A stretch of DNA of 64,000 nucleotides. Source: Siphlonurus alternatus (Eukaryota > Arthropoda > Insecta > Ephemeroptera > Siphlonuridae). The translations under genes were made by a program, and so were the position numbers. Below the pieces are notes generated by a model. That model was not told where the DNA came from, did no database searches, and was given only the letters and a program-made list of their open reading frames with translations. Position 1 is the first letter of the stretch; each line of letters begins with the position of its first letter. The stretch is from contig OX463786.1 in NCBI GenBank assembly GCA_949825025.1, forward strand, positions 17,741,911 through 17,805,910. The letters are read 5' to 3'. Positions 39,053-49,509 of the stretch are shown here, piece after piece.

Positions 39053-40295
39053 AGTGTGTTTTATTGGCTTAAAATGTTAAGCAAATTTGTGATAAAAAAT
39101 ATTTAAGAAGCATATTGTTATTTGAGCCTTGACCTTTTTGTTCCATTCAGATAAAGCTCACAATCGCACGCACGAAATGTTTACTTCACAACATCTAGGA
39201 TCAAAAAAATTTATAGCATAAAGTTTAGTGTAGAAATTTTAAGTAGCAGATTTTATGCACTTGATTAATTACTGGAATATGGTATCAAATTTTATTACTG
39301 ACGTATAGTATAGGCCTAGGCCAGAGAATAGTAACTATACCTATTAACATAACATATAATATCTAGGCATTTTTTTATATAAATTTCTTTACTTATGAAC
39401 TCAAACTGAAATTTTAGCCACTACATATTGAATATACATACAGTATATTTTAATAATAAAAATGCCTTAATAAAAATTATTCATTATTAACATTTCTTAT
39501 TTATACCAAATTTTTATCAATTAGTTTTATTTTTTATTTACAATATTTTAATACAAATTGATTAATTTTCAACTCATCATAATTTTAATTAATACACTTA
39601 ATATATATCGAGATAAATATTAAACTTAAAATGATGATGCAAATTCTTATTATTTATTTGTAAATAATAATTATAATGCACCTGCAGTATAATATATTTA
39701 AATAAAAATATAAGTATAATAAAATATAATTATAAACTCTCTTACACGCATTTGACGTAAAGAAACATTAAAAATATAATAGAACCTTTGATACCAACTT
39801 GTTTTAAAATATCGGATATTATTATATTATTGATATAAATATTGTAATGTGGTTATGAAAAGTCAGTTCAACATAAGAGCTATTTTCATCAGTTTCTTCT
39901 GTAAATTTAACCCTTATTGGAGCGAAATGAATATATTTGACAAAAAATCGTGCATGCCATGGTCTCTATATATGCTCTATCGGAAGAAATATTCTTCGTC
40001 AAGAAATAATTCACCAATTTGGTTTAAACTTATATGATCGCCAAGGTTAATTTGGAGGAATTAAGAGATGACGTAGAAAAGTTGATGTGCAATAAATTGT
40101 GGAAGCCCCACAATGTGACAATTTAATTCCTCGACTGCATGACACGTCTTTTGTAAGAGGAATTAACGAGAGTTTCAACTGCTTTAGTGGCATCAACAGT
40201 TCTAGAAAATTCGCTGACATAATAAAAGTCAAAATTAATTGAACAAACTAGTTGGCAATACACGAATCACTCTGATCGAATCAATGGCTGCATGA

Positions 40296-40604
40296 ATGGA
40301 GTATCGACCTTAAATTTTTTTTAATGCAGAAATGGGTAGAGGGTGAAAAGTTTTGGTACCCTGATTTTTTTCAGATTTTTTACAGTAAGTATTTTTAAAA
40401 AATTATTGAAAGTTCTTTTTGTGACGTCACGCGGCGGTAAGTCCTACCTTTTTCTTAAGAAGCGGCGTTTCGTGACGTCACAAAAAGAACCTTCAATAAT
40501 TGTTTTAAAATACTTCCCGGGCTCTAAAAAAATCTGAAAAAAATCAGGGTAGCATAAATTTGCACCCTCTATCCATTTCTGCAATATAAAAAAAGAGGTC
40601 GAAT
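40296..40604. mobile_element. GAGTATCGACCTC-family element, core inverted
   Basis: Left arm ATGGAGTATCGACCTTAAAT; core GTGACGTCACGCGGCGGTAA to CGGCGTTTCGTGACGTCAC, as at 30962; right end slightly eroded. Confidence 0.7.
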
Positions 40605-41416
40605 GAGGTGTCAATATATTGGAATTTAATTAACGTAAATTTAAATAAACCAGTAAAAATTATTAAAAACACATGCTGCATATTGCTATGTACTTTCAAT
40701 TTTAAAAAAGAATTAAGAGAGAGTTTCATTAGAATATTTATTTTTCTATATAATAAAAAGATTATGAAAATAACAGTTACTAATTAATGCTGCAATGCCA
40801 TATGATTCTAAAAATAACCTAATCATTTGAACCACAGATGAAGCACCTTTATAATTATCACTTCACTCTCAAGCAACATTAGCCGCGGGGGTAAGTGTTC
40901 TACATTTTAGTAAAATAAATATTATTATTAAAATTTGACTGAGACAGTTCCACGCCCACGTGAGAATTTGGCTGTCATTCTCATTTGAGTTTCTGACTTC
41001 GAGGAAAATAGAAATACACAATTAACATCAACTTTGTATTTCAAAATATGAACTACTTTATTTTTATATATGTATAACTTAATAAATAATTTTTAATTTA
41101 ATTTATTTTTTTAATGAAAAAATTAATTAAAAATGTAAAAATCTGGTATTTTTTTCTGTAAATATTTGTTGTTGGACGTAAGATAAACTAAATGATAATA
41201 TTGTCAAAATTAAGTTCTATTTGCCAGAAATGTCTTGTTTTTCTAGAAATTAATGTTTTTTTATTTATACAGTATAATATAACAATACAACAATATTTAA
41301 CTTTGAGTACAGTAAATATAAGGGTAGTTATGAATTTCAAACTATAAGAATTATAAGAAAATGTAATAAAAAATAAAGTATCATGACAATATAAATATTT
41401 TACTTAATAAAAGTCA

Positions 41417-41771
41417 GGGGGGTCTTCAAATAACACCACTTAACCAAAACTTAGCCTAAGACAGGGCTATTACTCTATTGAACCGGGTATAGTCACTCCC
41501 TTCCGGCTTATGGAGGCCCAATTCTGAATTCTGATTGGCTTAGAAATAACCCGTTTTGCTGAAACGCCTTCCTATTGGTTAAAAAGGAGTTATTTTCTTG
41601 TTGTTTACAAATTTCAACAATCCAATTTTTTTTGTAACGGTCGTGAGTGACTTTACCCGGTTCAATAGAGTAATAGCCCTGGCCTAAGACTGTCTTAGCG
41701 CAACAATAAAGAATACGCTAAGACTGTCTTAATTTTAGGATTGTTGTAATTTGTGTTTATTTGAAGACCCC
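41417..41771. repeat. Palindromic element interrupted by a hAT-like element
   Basis: GGGGTCTTCAAATAACACCA at the left and TGTTTATTTGAAGACCCCC at the right are inverted ends. The middle is split by the 220-bp element at 41462-41681. Confidence 0.65.
41462..41681. mobile_element. hAT-like non-autonomous element with 8-bp target duplication
   Basis: A 220-bp element begins CAGGGCTATTACTCTATTGA and ends with the exact complement. GCCTAAGA is duplicated directly on both sides (41454-41461 and 41682-41689). An 8-bp duplication with CAGGG-type ends is characteristic of hAT transposons. No transposase is encoded. A second copy reaches the window start. Confidence 0.85.
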
Positions 41772-41815
41772 CTAGGTCTGTTCGTTTGAAGCATGAGATT
41801 TCTCCCATATTTGTT

Positions 41816-42291
41816 ATACAATTAGGTTGCTGCATGCCATTTTTTTATTAGCTCAATTGAAAGAGGAGGTTGAAAAATACACCTGTGAATTTTATGCGAT
41901 TTTTTTTCGTAATGCATCATAACTAAAATAGGGATGAAAAGAGGTCACGTGACTTGGAGGTTTGTCCACAACGCCTATGACGTCATTACATTCTTTGGTT
42001 CAATTATATAATAATTGTAAACAACCACGTTGCTATGGAAACAAATACTAATTTTTAATAAACAAGCAACAATGTAATAATTGTTTACATGTGTTATATA
42101 GATAAACCAAAGAATGTAATGACATCATAGGCGTTGCGGCAGGCGCCTCCAGGTCACGTGACCTCTTATCATCTCCATTTTAGGTATGATGCAGTACTAA
42201 AAAAAATCTCATAAAATTCATAGATGCATTTCTCAACCTCCTCTTTCGATTGAGCTACTAAAAAAATGGCATGCAGCAACCTAATTATAAG
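41816..42291. repeat. Foldback element, about 475 bp
   Basis: ATTAGGTTGCTGCATGCCAT and its inverted partner form the ends. The arms also share AGGTCACGTGAC and AAAGAATGTAATGAC. The spacer contains ACCACGTTGCTATGG. No ORF. Confidence 0.75.
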
Positions 42292-43274
42292 CTTCATCTG
42301 ATTGTTAGTTCACGAATCACTATCTTACTTGGTACACAAATTCTCAGTTGTATATCGCATAAGATTCCATGATATACTTTTTAGTCACAGATAATTAACT
42401 GAGTTTTTACTATATGACCTGCCTTCAATGCACTCCGTTTGAACGGCAGAGATTTTGAAGCAAACTCCAAACATCAAAGAACTGCCGACATCACCACGCC
42501 CCAAGATTGCGATCACACAAAAATTAAACTGTCGTCACCTCTTGAAGTTTATATAGTGATTTCTGGTTGTAACATTTCGAAATTTTAACAACGTATTTAA
42601 AAAAAGGTATTAATTAATAAATTAAATTAATGAAAAATTAAATATTAAAATAAAAGTTGGGTATTGTAAAAACTACATGGTAAAAATATTAATTTAATTA
42701 GCTGTGATTTACACCAGTATATAATACGATACAATTTTTCTAATTAAATTATTGCATGATATAATATTAACTTATTAAGAAAACTCCATTTGCTTGTGTA
42801 GAGATGAAATTTTCTTGTCAGAAAGAAATGTATAATTATATGCAATGCATATATAAGGCTTCTTTCATAATCACGCCGCAACGCCGCAACATTTTTTGCA
42901 AATAAATCAAGCTACATTTGATTTTCTTATGGCGGTACATTTGTTGCGGTTGTTGTTGTTTTTGCAAAAAAATCGGACTATGTGAAAGAAACTTAAAGTA
43001 TGAGAATTTGAGTTTGTTTCGTCATGAAAATATTACTTTTTTTTTTTTTTTTTTTTTTGAATTTGTCACAGATCTTATTGATAACTTAATTTATCAAATT
43101 TTTACAATAAATGGTGTTAATTTTTTAATGAATTGGTTGTTATTTTTTGTATAAATTAGAGAGATATAATATATATAGATCTATAATATGAATTAATTAA
43201 AATTTTTAATACAGCGATACTCTATATGCCATATTCTATATATGCTAATGTTAAATTTAATACTGTAAATAAAT

Positions 43275-43399
<125 letters not shown>

Positions 43400-43939
43400 G
43401 TTCTTCTGTGCTGTGTTCAACTTGCATCTCTTCAGTCAATTAAAACTTGATCTACTTGCAAACATTGCTGTCTTTGTCTATTCACGACGATCCATACCTC
43501 GTGTTCATTTTCAAGCAACTAACGATCGTCTTTTTAGAAAATATTCTCCAATTTATTTACAAATGTTTCCATGGTAACGTAATAATAATGAAGTCGCATG
43601 TCTCAGATTGAATTTCTTGATATAACTAAGGAGTATATAAACCTATCAATCAGAATACATTATGATGTATATCAGACGGCACGCTATCCAAGTATGAATT
43701 AACAATTGTTCAAGAATATCATGTATAAATATACGATTAAAATTTAAATTAAAAAATATTTGATAATTTATAATATATAAGATTGCATGATGATTAATTG
43801 AAAATTAATTGGAAGGTCTCAAATATAATTTAACTTCAATCAAATACTTTTAATTGAATGCCCTATATTTATTGTATCACTCAACGAAAAAACAAGCAGC
43901 AATCAGTAAATATTTTGCATACCGCGTATCGGGTGAAAT

Positions 43940-43942
43940 AAG

Positions 43943-44004
<62 letters not shown>
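43940..44004. repeat. (AAAT)n microsatellite
   Basis: About 16 AAAT units, directly beside the exon-like block at 44011-44222. Confidence 0.9.
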
Positions 44005-44005
<1 letters not shown>

Positions 44006-44010
44006 CTCAC

Positions 44011-44222
44011 AGTATTGGTCACTGGCCGAGTCATACAGCGTGTTGTACTGGTACCGGTACATGGTAAAGTACCACACGGTACTCCCGATCTGAAAGAATT
44101 TGCACGAGGAGCTCTCGAGGTGCCTCTTTTCTTCACGGAGGACGGCGGGGGACTCAAGACCAGCAAGGAGCGCTCAAGAAACTTCGCACAGTTCGCACAA
44201 TACCGCGCGAAGGTGACGTAAT
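44011..44222. other. Exon-like GC-rich block, strand ambiguous
   Basis: A GC-rich block is open on both strands. Minus: a frame with SSSCKFFQIGSTVWYFTMYR and MYRYQYNTLYDSASDQY (ACC-ATG context) ends at a strong donor GTGAGT below 44011. Plus: a frame with VTGRVIQRVVLVPVHGKVP and GALEVPLFFTEDGGGL runs about 69 codons to TAA at 44219-44221. I could not find partner exons for either. It may be the first exon of a minus-strand gene or a CpG-rich non-coding patch. Confidence 0.25.
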
Positions 44223-44265
44223 GAACCGACAGCCAATTATAGCGGCGGATCGTCTTGTGTGTGTG

Positions 44266-44282
44266 TGGGGGGGGGGGGGGGG
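44266..44282. repeat. Poly-G run
   Basis: An uninterrupted run of about 17 G follows (GT)n. It is a likely site of assembly or sequencing error. Confidence 0.85.
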
Positions 44283-44378
44283 ATGATTTAATTTCTATAT
44301 TAAGTAATATATATGCATGCTCTCTCGAATCTCTCTCTCTTTCCTTAATTCATATTAATCATATTATAGTAATTAGTG

Positions 44379-44379
<1 letters not shown>

Positions 44380-44420
<41 letters not shown>
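44380..44420. repeat. (TA)n microsatellite
   Basis: About 20 TA units. Confidence 0.85.
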
Positions 44421-44421
<1 letters not shown>

Positions 44422-44879
44422 AACATTTAATAACTAAATTCGTTAGCCTTTAAAAACTAGAATAGTATTTTATATAGTAAATAATTTGCATGACTATAAA
44501 TTTGTTGGATAATACAAGACCTAATATACAGTGCCGTATTATTTTTAAATTAAATTATTTTATAATTAAGATTACATATTTCATATTACGTACACCCTGC
44601 AATGTATGTATAATATACTTTTTTAAGGATTTTTTAGATTTTTTTTTTATGAAATTAATTTATATATATCCCATGCAAAATTTAATTGTTATAAAATATA
44701 TATAATATTAATTATAACACTTATTAGAAAAACAATTTACAGATCGAGTCTTGAGTATATGTACTGTAACTTCAACTATATACAGTAGCGGTCAGTGCAT
44801 ATATATTTATATCGTTTATATTATTATTTATATTTTTTAATTTTTTTAATCAAACCCTATTGGGTACTTTTATTTACTA

Positions 44880-45234
44880 ATTACATACTACTTTGAAACC
44901 CCGAACCTTCCGAAACCCTAACTTGAGCGTTTCGCGGGCTCTTCTGGAACGGGGGCGGCCACGGCCTTGCAAATCCATCCCGGCATTTGCCTGCGGCTGA
45001 GGGAAACGTGGAAACCTCAGCCAGGATGGACGCTACAGCTTTTGTCAATGAACCGGAAGTGCAATGGTCCAAAGCCAGGGGAACCACATGGTGGAAAAGC
45101 GCAACGTTTTACCCCTGGGTGGGAAACGTGGTTTTTGTTGAAAATGGTCACCCATCCAACTACTAACCACGCGTGGCGTTGCTTGACTTCGGTGATCTGA
45201 CGAGACCCGGTCAAACGCACTGCGCCACACCACC
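44880..45234 (-). mobile_element. 5S-rRNA-derived SINE (SINE3-type)
   Basis: Read on the minus strand from 45234, the head contains TCTCGTCAGATCACCGAAGT, CAAGCAACG, GGTTAGTAGTTGGATGGGTG and ACC in the spacing of eukaryotic 5S rRNA, covering its internal RNA polymerase III control region. After GGTGACC the match to 5S ends. An unrelated body follows, with a 3' end around TAGTATGTAATTAGTAAATA. A 5S head with a foreign body is the definition of a SINE3 retroposon. A chimeric 5S pseudogene is the alternative. Confidence 0.75.
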
Positions 45235-45625
45235 TATTATTTATATAGTCTCTATATAATTATATATTGGAGTATTTGGAGTCATTCTTAGGAATTTAAG
45301 TTATTATAGATTCATCATTTCAATTTATTCCTGATAGCTAGAGCTAGCAGATGACGAACTCGTTGTATAAAATTATGACAAATAAAATAGAAGTAATAAT
45401 GTATTTTTAATTCTTATTTTATAAAACAACCACAAAATTTCTATTTTTTTTTATATAATTAACGTCCTTTATGAATATATTTAAGTGTTAAATTACTAAA
45501 TTAGTCTTAATTAGTTAACAGAGAACTGAGAGAACTGATTATAGTTATAATTTAATTATGCGAGACACCGCGCGTGTTGCGAGTAAAATAAGTTTTAAAA
45601 ATTCCGTTTAATTTGGCGCTCGTAC

Positions 45626-45705
45626 CACGTGAAAAAAAAAATAAAAAACAGCATCCGTTCATTGAATGACGTCACTCATTACGTCACAACAGCTGATTAT
45701 AAAAA
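45626..45705 (+). promoter_or_regulatory. GRPEL1 promoter: E-box, paired CRE/ATF-like sites, TATA-like box
   Basis: Upstream of the GRPEL1 start codon lie CACGTG (45626-45631), the full palindrome TGACGTCA (45667-45674), TTACGTCA (45679-45686) and TATAAAAA (45698-45705), the last about 95 bases before the ATG. CRE/ATF sites suit a stress-inducible mitochondrial chaperone cofactor, but TGACGTCA is also common in MITEs of this window, so function is inferred. Confidence 0.45.
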
Positions 45706-45794
45706 GCTGATGAAAAGTAATATTTTATTTCTCGTGTAATATTGACTGAATTTAAAGTGATAATTGTCTTAATTACGTGATAAAAGACTGAACC

Positions 45795-48700
45795 ATGTGT
45801 AGTTCCACAGTTCGCAGCATTATGGGACTCAGAAGAATAGCTTCTTTGCCGGTAAATTTACCGGTAGCGACTACAAGCTCATGGGGGGCCCGCGTGACCT
45901 GGCATAATAAAGCTGCATTTATCTCTCTAGCAAGGAGGAACGACATATTATGGTGAATATATTGAGAAATTAATGCTCTGTTGTCTCAGGTAAAACTGAG
46001 GTAATGATAGAACTTTCGCAAGCACATGCAGCAGCAAAAACAAGGCTTGTGAGGAGAGGCCAACTTTTGGTGGGTTTTTTATTTAATTTGAGATTCCAGT
46101 TTGCTTAGACGTACTGTATTGTAAATAATGGTCTCATTTCTCATGATTCAGATTTCACAGAGAGATATACGAGATACTGTAGAGACCTAGGTATGTAACG
46201 ACCTGAGTCGAGTGGCGGTTACAGTACACTGTATGATATTTGTAACTACGTTAGCTTGCACTGTGATTTTTAAAAGAAAACTTATTCTATGCACAAACAG
46301 CTAGTGCTGAGACTAGCTCTGGTGTTCTTGCTCTATGTATACAGCATCATGGCACTCTAAAGTTTGTAATAAAAATTAAAAAATTTCCTCTCTCACGTCC
46401 GCAGCTCGAGCCTGCAGTTCTGCACGGTGGCGGACAAAGCTGCGTCCGGAGAAGCCCCTCCCCCTCCCAGCCCGGAGGCCCTCGAAGTGAAGAGGCTCGG
46501 AGAAGTTGTTGAAGTTGAGAAAAAGAAGAACGCGGAGCTGCAGGTAATTTCAGAGCATCCTGAATTGAGACAAAATACATATTCAGTTTGCATATTTATT
46601 TAGACAGAGGATCTTCAGTTATTGTCATTGGGGGACATTCACGAAGCATTTTAACCCCCACTTTGGCCTCTATTTTTATCCCTGGTGCTAAACCAGGGGC
46701 TAAACATGGTTAGTCCCTATGATTAGCCCCTGGTTTAGCACCAGGGATAAGAATCGAGGCTAAAGTGGGGGTTAAAGTGCTTCGTGAATGTCCCCCAATA
46801 TATTTTTCAGATTTAATACTTTTAAAATTGAGCTGCAAAATGCTGTGACGTCATAGTCATACAAATATTTAATGCACAAGCTTAGAGAAAGATGTTGCAT
46901 CACAATTTCATTTATAATTTGGTCAAAATACATATTAAACAACAAGTTAGATACTGTACTGTATACTGTTGCTGATTAAAAAAGTAGGCAAAAAACATTT
47001 TGATAATTTATTTATTTCTATTTATATTCCACCCCAAAAGCAAAGAACTATTTTACTTGTTACGTAATGGCTACAATTAATCATTTAATGTAATACAATT
47101 TTTTAAAAGTCCTCAGAGCTGTAAGCTTGAGTAATGAAAAAAAAGGCTACTGTGTGTAGTTCCATTCCATTCTCAGCAACGTAAAACTGTCATTTTCATT
47201 GTTTCCCAGCAAAAATTTGCCATTCTGTACACAAAAAAAGGTACAAAATTTGAAATTTCACTAATAAAAGTGAACATTTACTTTTTTTATTGTTTATTTT
47301 GCTTGTGTTTCAGGACAAGTACATGCGGGCGTTGGCAGAGAACCAGAACACAATCACGCGGATGAGGAAGCAAGTTGACGACGCCAAGGTGTACGGAGTG
47401 CAGAGTCTCGTCAAGGACTTGTTGGAGGTGAGAGGGCAGACGTTTCATTCTTTCTCTTCTACTTGGCCTGGCTGATTTGTAGCAAGGTGTATCTTTGGAC
47501 ACTACGAACTTTACGCCTGATTTGTAGGTGTTACCACACAGTCTTGAGGCATGGTGAAACAAAATTCTTTTGATATGGGTAGACTGGGTGCTCTTCTTAC
47601 ATGTTCCAAAATTGCAAATCTGCATCTCTCTTTCTATTGGAGCTCTAGCAAGTGAGGCAAGAGTAAAGTTCGTGCTGTACAGAGGGGCATACAATAGCTC
47701 CTAAATTTTTCAGACATTTTATGAGGAGGCACATATATGTGATGAAGAAGGGGAGGGGGGGGGGGCAATTTATAGCCAGTTTATCAAATAGAAGCTTCAA
47801 ATCAGCAGATTTTGTGGTGTTCCCACCGTCCTACCCAAACCTATGTAAAAAAAAAAAAAAAAAAAAAAAAAATGTTTTTTTTTCAAATTTTAATTTTTTT
47901 TTTTTTTTTTGGCATTAAATAATTTTTTAGAGGGAAGCTCTTTATTTATTATCAGAAGACCAATAAATGGGGGGACCCAATAAATGGGGGGACCAGAGAT
48001 GTTTTAATTGATTTAATATTTACTGAGAAAAATTTCAAGTTTTCCAAGGGTGGTTTATGGAGAAAATGTTTCAGTCGGGGAACACTTGAAGCCTCTATTG
48101 AAAGGGTCTCCCAAGTAAAACGGTAAGACATGTTTGGTCTACAAAGTCTGTTCGGTGTGCGCAGTTCTCGGACGTTCTCCACTCTGCGCTCGAGAGCATC
48201 CCCAAAGAGGAAGTGACCGAGAGCAACATTCACCTCAAGAACCTCCACGTTGGACTGTCCATGGTGTCCGCCTCCCTCCAGAAGGTATTCACACTGTCCC
48301 ACTTATCAGCTCTGTTCAGGGCTCTAAACTTATCAAAAAAATGTTTTGTTATATAATAAAAAAGGATATGATCATTTCTGTTAACGAAATTTCATATTTT
48401 GTACTTTTTTTGTGTAGATATGAAATTTAAAAAAAAATGCATATCGTCGCCTCAGAATGCAAATCACGTAACTACAAAAAAAATTGATGCAACTTTAAAC
48501 CTTATCTCACTAGAACATAAGGGCCAAAGTTCCATCAATTTTTTTTGTAGTTACGTGATTTGCATTCTGAGGCGACGATATGGGATTGGACAAAGTTTAT
48601 CAATAATGAAACTATTACTGCTGCATGAAGAAATGCAAGACATAAGCCAAATCTTGTGTACAGAAAGGCATTTTTTAATTGGCACAACATGAAAGTGATT

Positions 48701-49509
48701 ACAATGTGTTCCTTACTTAGGTGTTCAAGAAGTACGGAGTTGAGACAATCGACCCCCTCGGAGAAAAGTTCAACCCAAACTTCCACGAGGCTCTCTTTCA
48801 GCAGGTTCGTAAATCTCCAAATAGGTTGAGGCAAATCCCGTCAAAAACGATTACCCAATTTTGAATTCCATCATGTTCAAATTACCTTAAATTTTTGTAT
48901 GCACTCAAATCTGAGATAATAGATGAAAAATAGTTTAGAATGAATGTAAAATTGCATCACATTTTGTTTGTTGCTGATTGATTCATTTGAGTAGCAGTAT
49001 GGTAACTTAAAATTTATAAAGTCCTAGAATCTTATCAAGTAAAAACTTTGCCAGTTTTGTAATATGCACTGTAACAAAAAAGAAAATCAACCTTTTTTTT
49101 TCTTTTGGGTAAATCTAATAACATTTTTACTATTCATCCTATCAAATTTGCAACACTCAAAGCAATGTTATTTAATTTTTCTTACTAAATATACTGGGTG
49201 GTATTCACGAAGAGTTAATTAAGGAGCGTTTTAGGGAGAGATATTTTAAGAAGCGTTTTTCTTACCTGTTACCTGGTATAAAGAACGCTTCTTAAAATAT
49301 CACTCCCTAAAACGCTCCTTAACTCTTCGTGAATACCACCCACTGTTACTTATTTTTGTAACAACCGTCCTTCACTGCCTCTAATTTTGTTGTGACACCC
49401 CCAGGAGGTGGAGAACAAGAGTGCGGGGACCATCGTGGCCGTGTCCAAGGTCGGCTTCAAGTTGAGCGAGCGAGTCATCCGCCCTGCGCTGGTGGGTGTC
49501 GCCAAGTGA
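45795..49509 (+). CDS. GRPEL1: GrpE-like protein 1, mitochondrial (mtHsp70 nucleotide exchange factor)
   Basis: Six exons join in phase: 45795-45952, 46405-46543, 47314-47427, 48165-48284, 48721-48804 and 49405-49509. They give 239 residues, close to animal GRPEL1 (about 217). The N-terminus is rich in Arg, Ser and hydrophobics and almost free of acidic residues, as expected for a matrix-targeting peptide. Then come the coiled-coil helix (VEKKKNAELQDKYMRALAEN, QNTITRMRKQVDDAKVYGVQ), the KDLLEFSDVLHSALESIPKE helix, IHLKNLHVGLSMVSASLQKV and the beta-wing domain with NPNFHEALFQQ, GTIVAVSKVGFKL and RVIRPALVGVAK. GrpE releases ADP from mitochondrial Hsp70 for protein import and folding. Exon 1 is the least certain: it ends at TATTATG before GTGAAT, the phase-2 donor that reads into exon 2. 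Candidate AATAAA signals lie at 50092 and 50611. Confidence 0.93.
46629..46797. repeat. Palindromic element in GRPEL1 intron 2
   Basis: A near-perfect 170-bp palindrome with ends GGGGGACATTCACGAAGCAT and the complement, with internal GGTGCTAAACCAGGGGCTAA. Same family as 38768-39052. Confidence 0.8.
47787..48100. mobile_element. TAGAGGCTTCAAG-family MITE in GRPEL1 intron 3
   Basis: Starts GAAGCTTCAAATCAGCAGAT with GTGGTGTTCCCACCGTCCTA, then long A and T runs, and ends ACTTGAAGCCTCTATTG. A small duplication of AATGGGGGGACC lies inside. Confidence 0.65.
48440..48583. repeat. Palindromic element in GRPEL1 intron 4
   Basis: ATATCGTCGCCTCAGAATGC and AAATCACGTAACTACAAAAA have exact inverted partners at the right end; the loop is about 60 bp. 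Confidence 0.8.
49194..49346. repeat. Palindromic element in GRPEL1 intron 5
   Basis: GGGTGGTATTCACGAAGAGT and its inverted partner, with ACT directly repeated at both outer ends (a possible 3-bp target duplication). The arms contain AGGAGCGTTTTAGGGAG. Confidence 0.8.

Noticed and set aside
40047..40232. 61-codon minus-strand frame in the gene desert
   Set aside because: No motif, and base composition matches non-coding surroundings.
47287..47694. 135-codon minus-strand frame in GRPEL1
   Set aside because: Antisense to GRPEL1 exon 3 and its intron; no motif.
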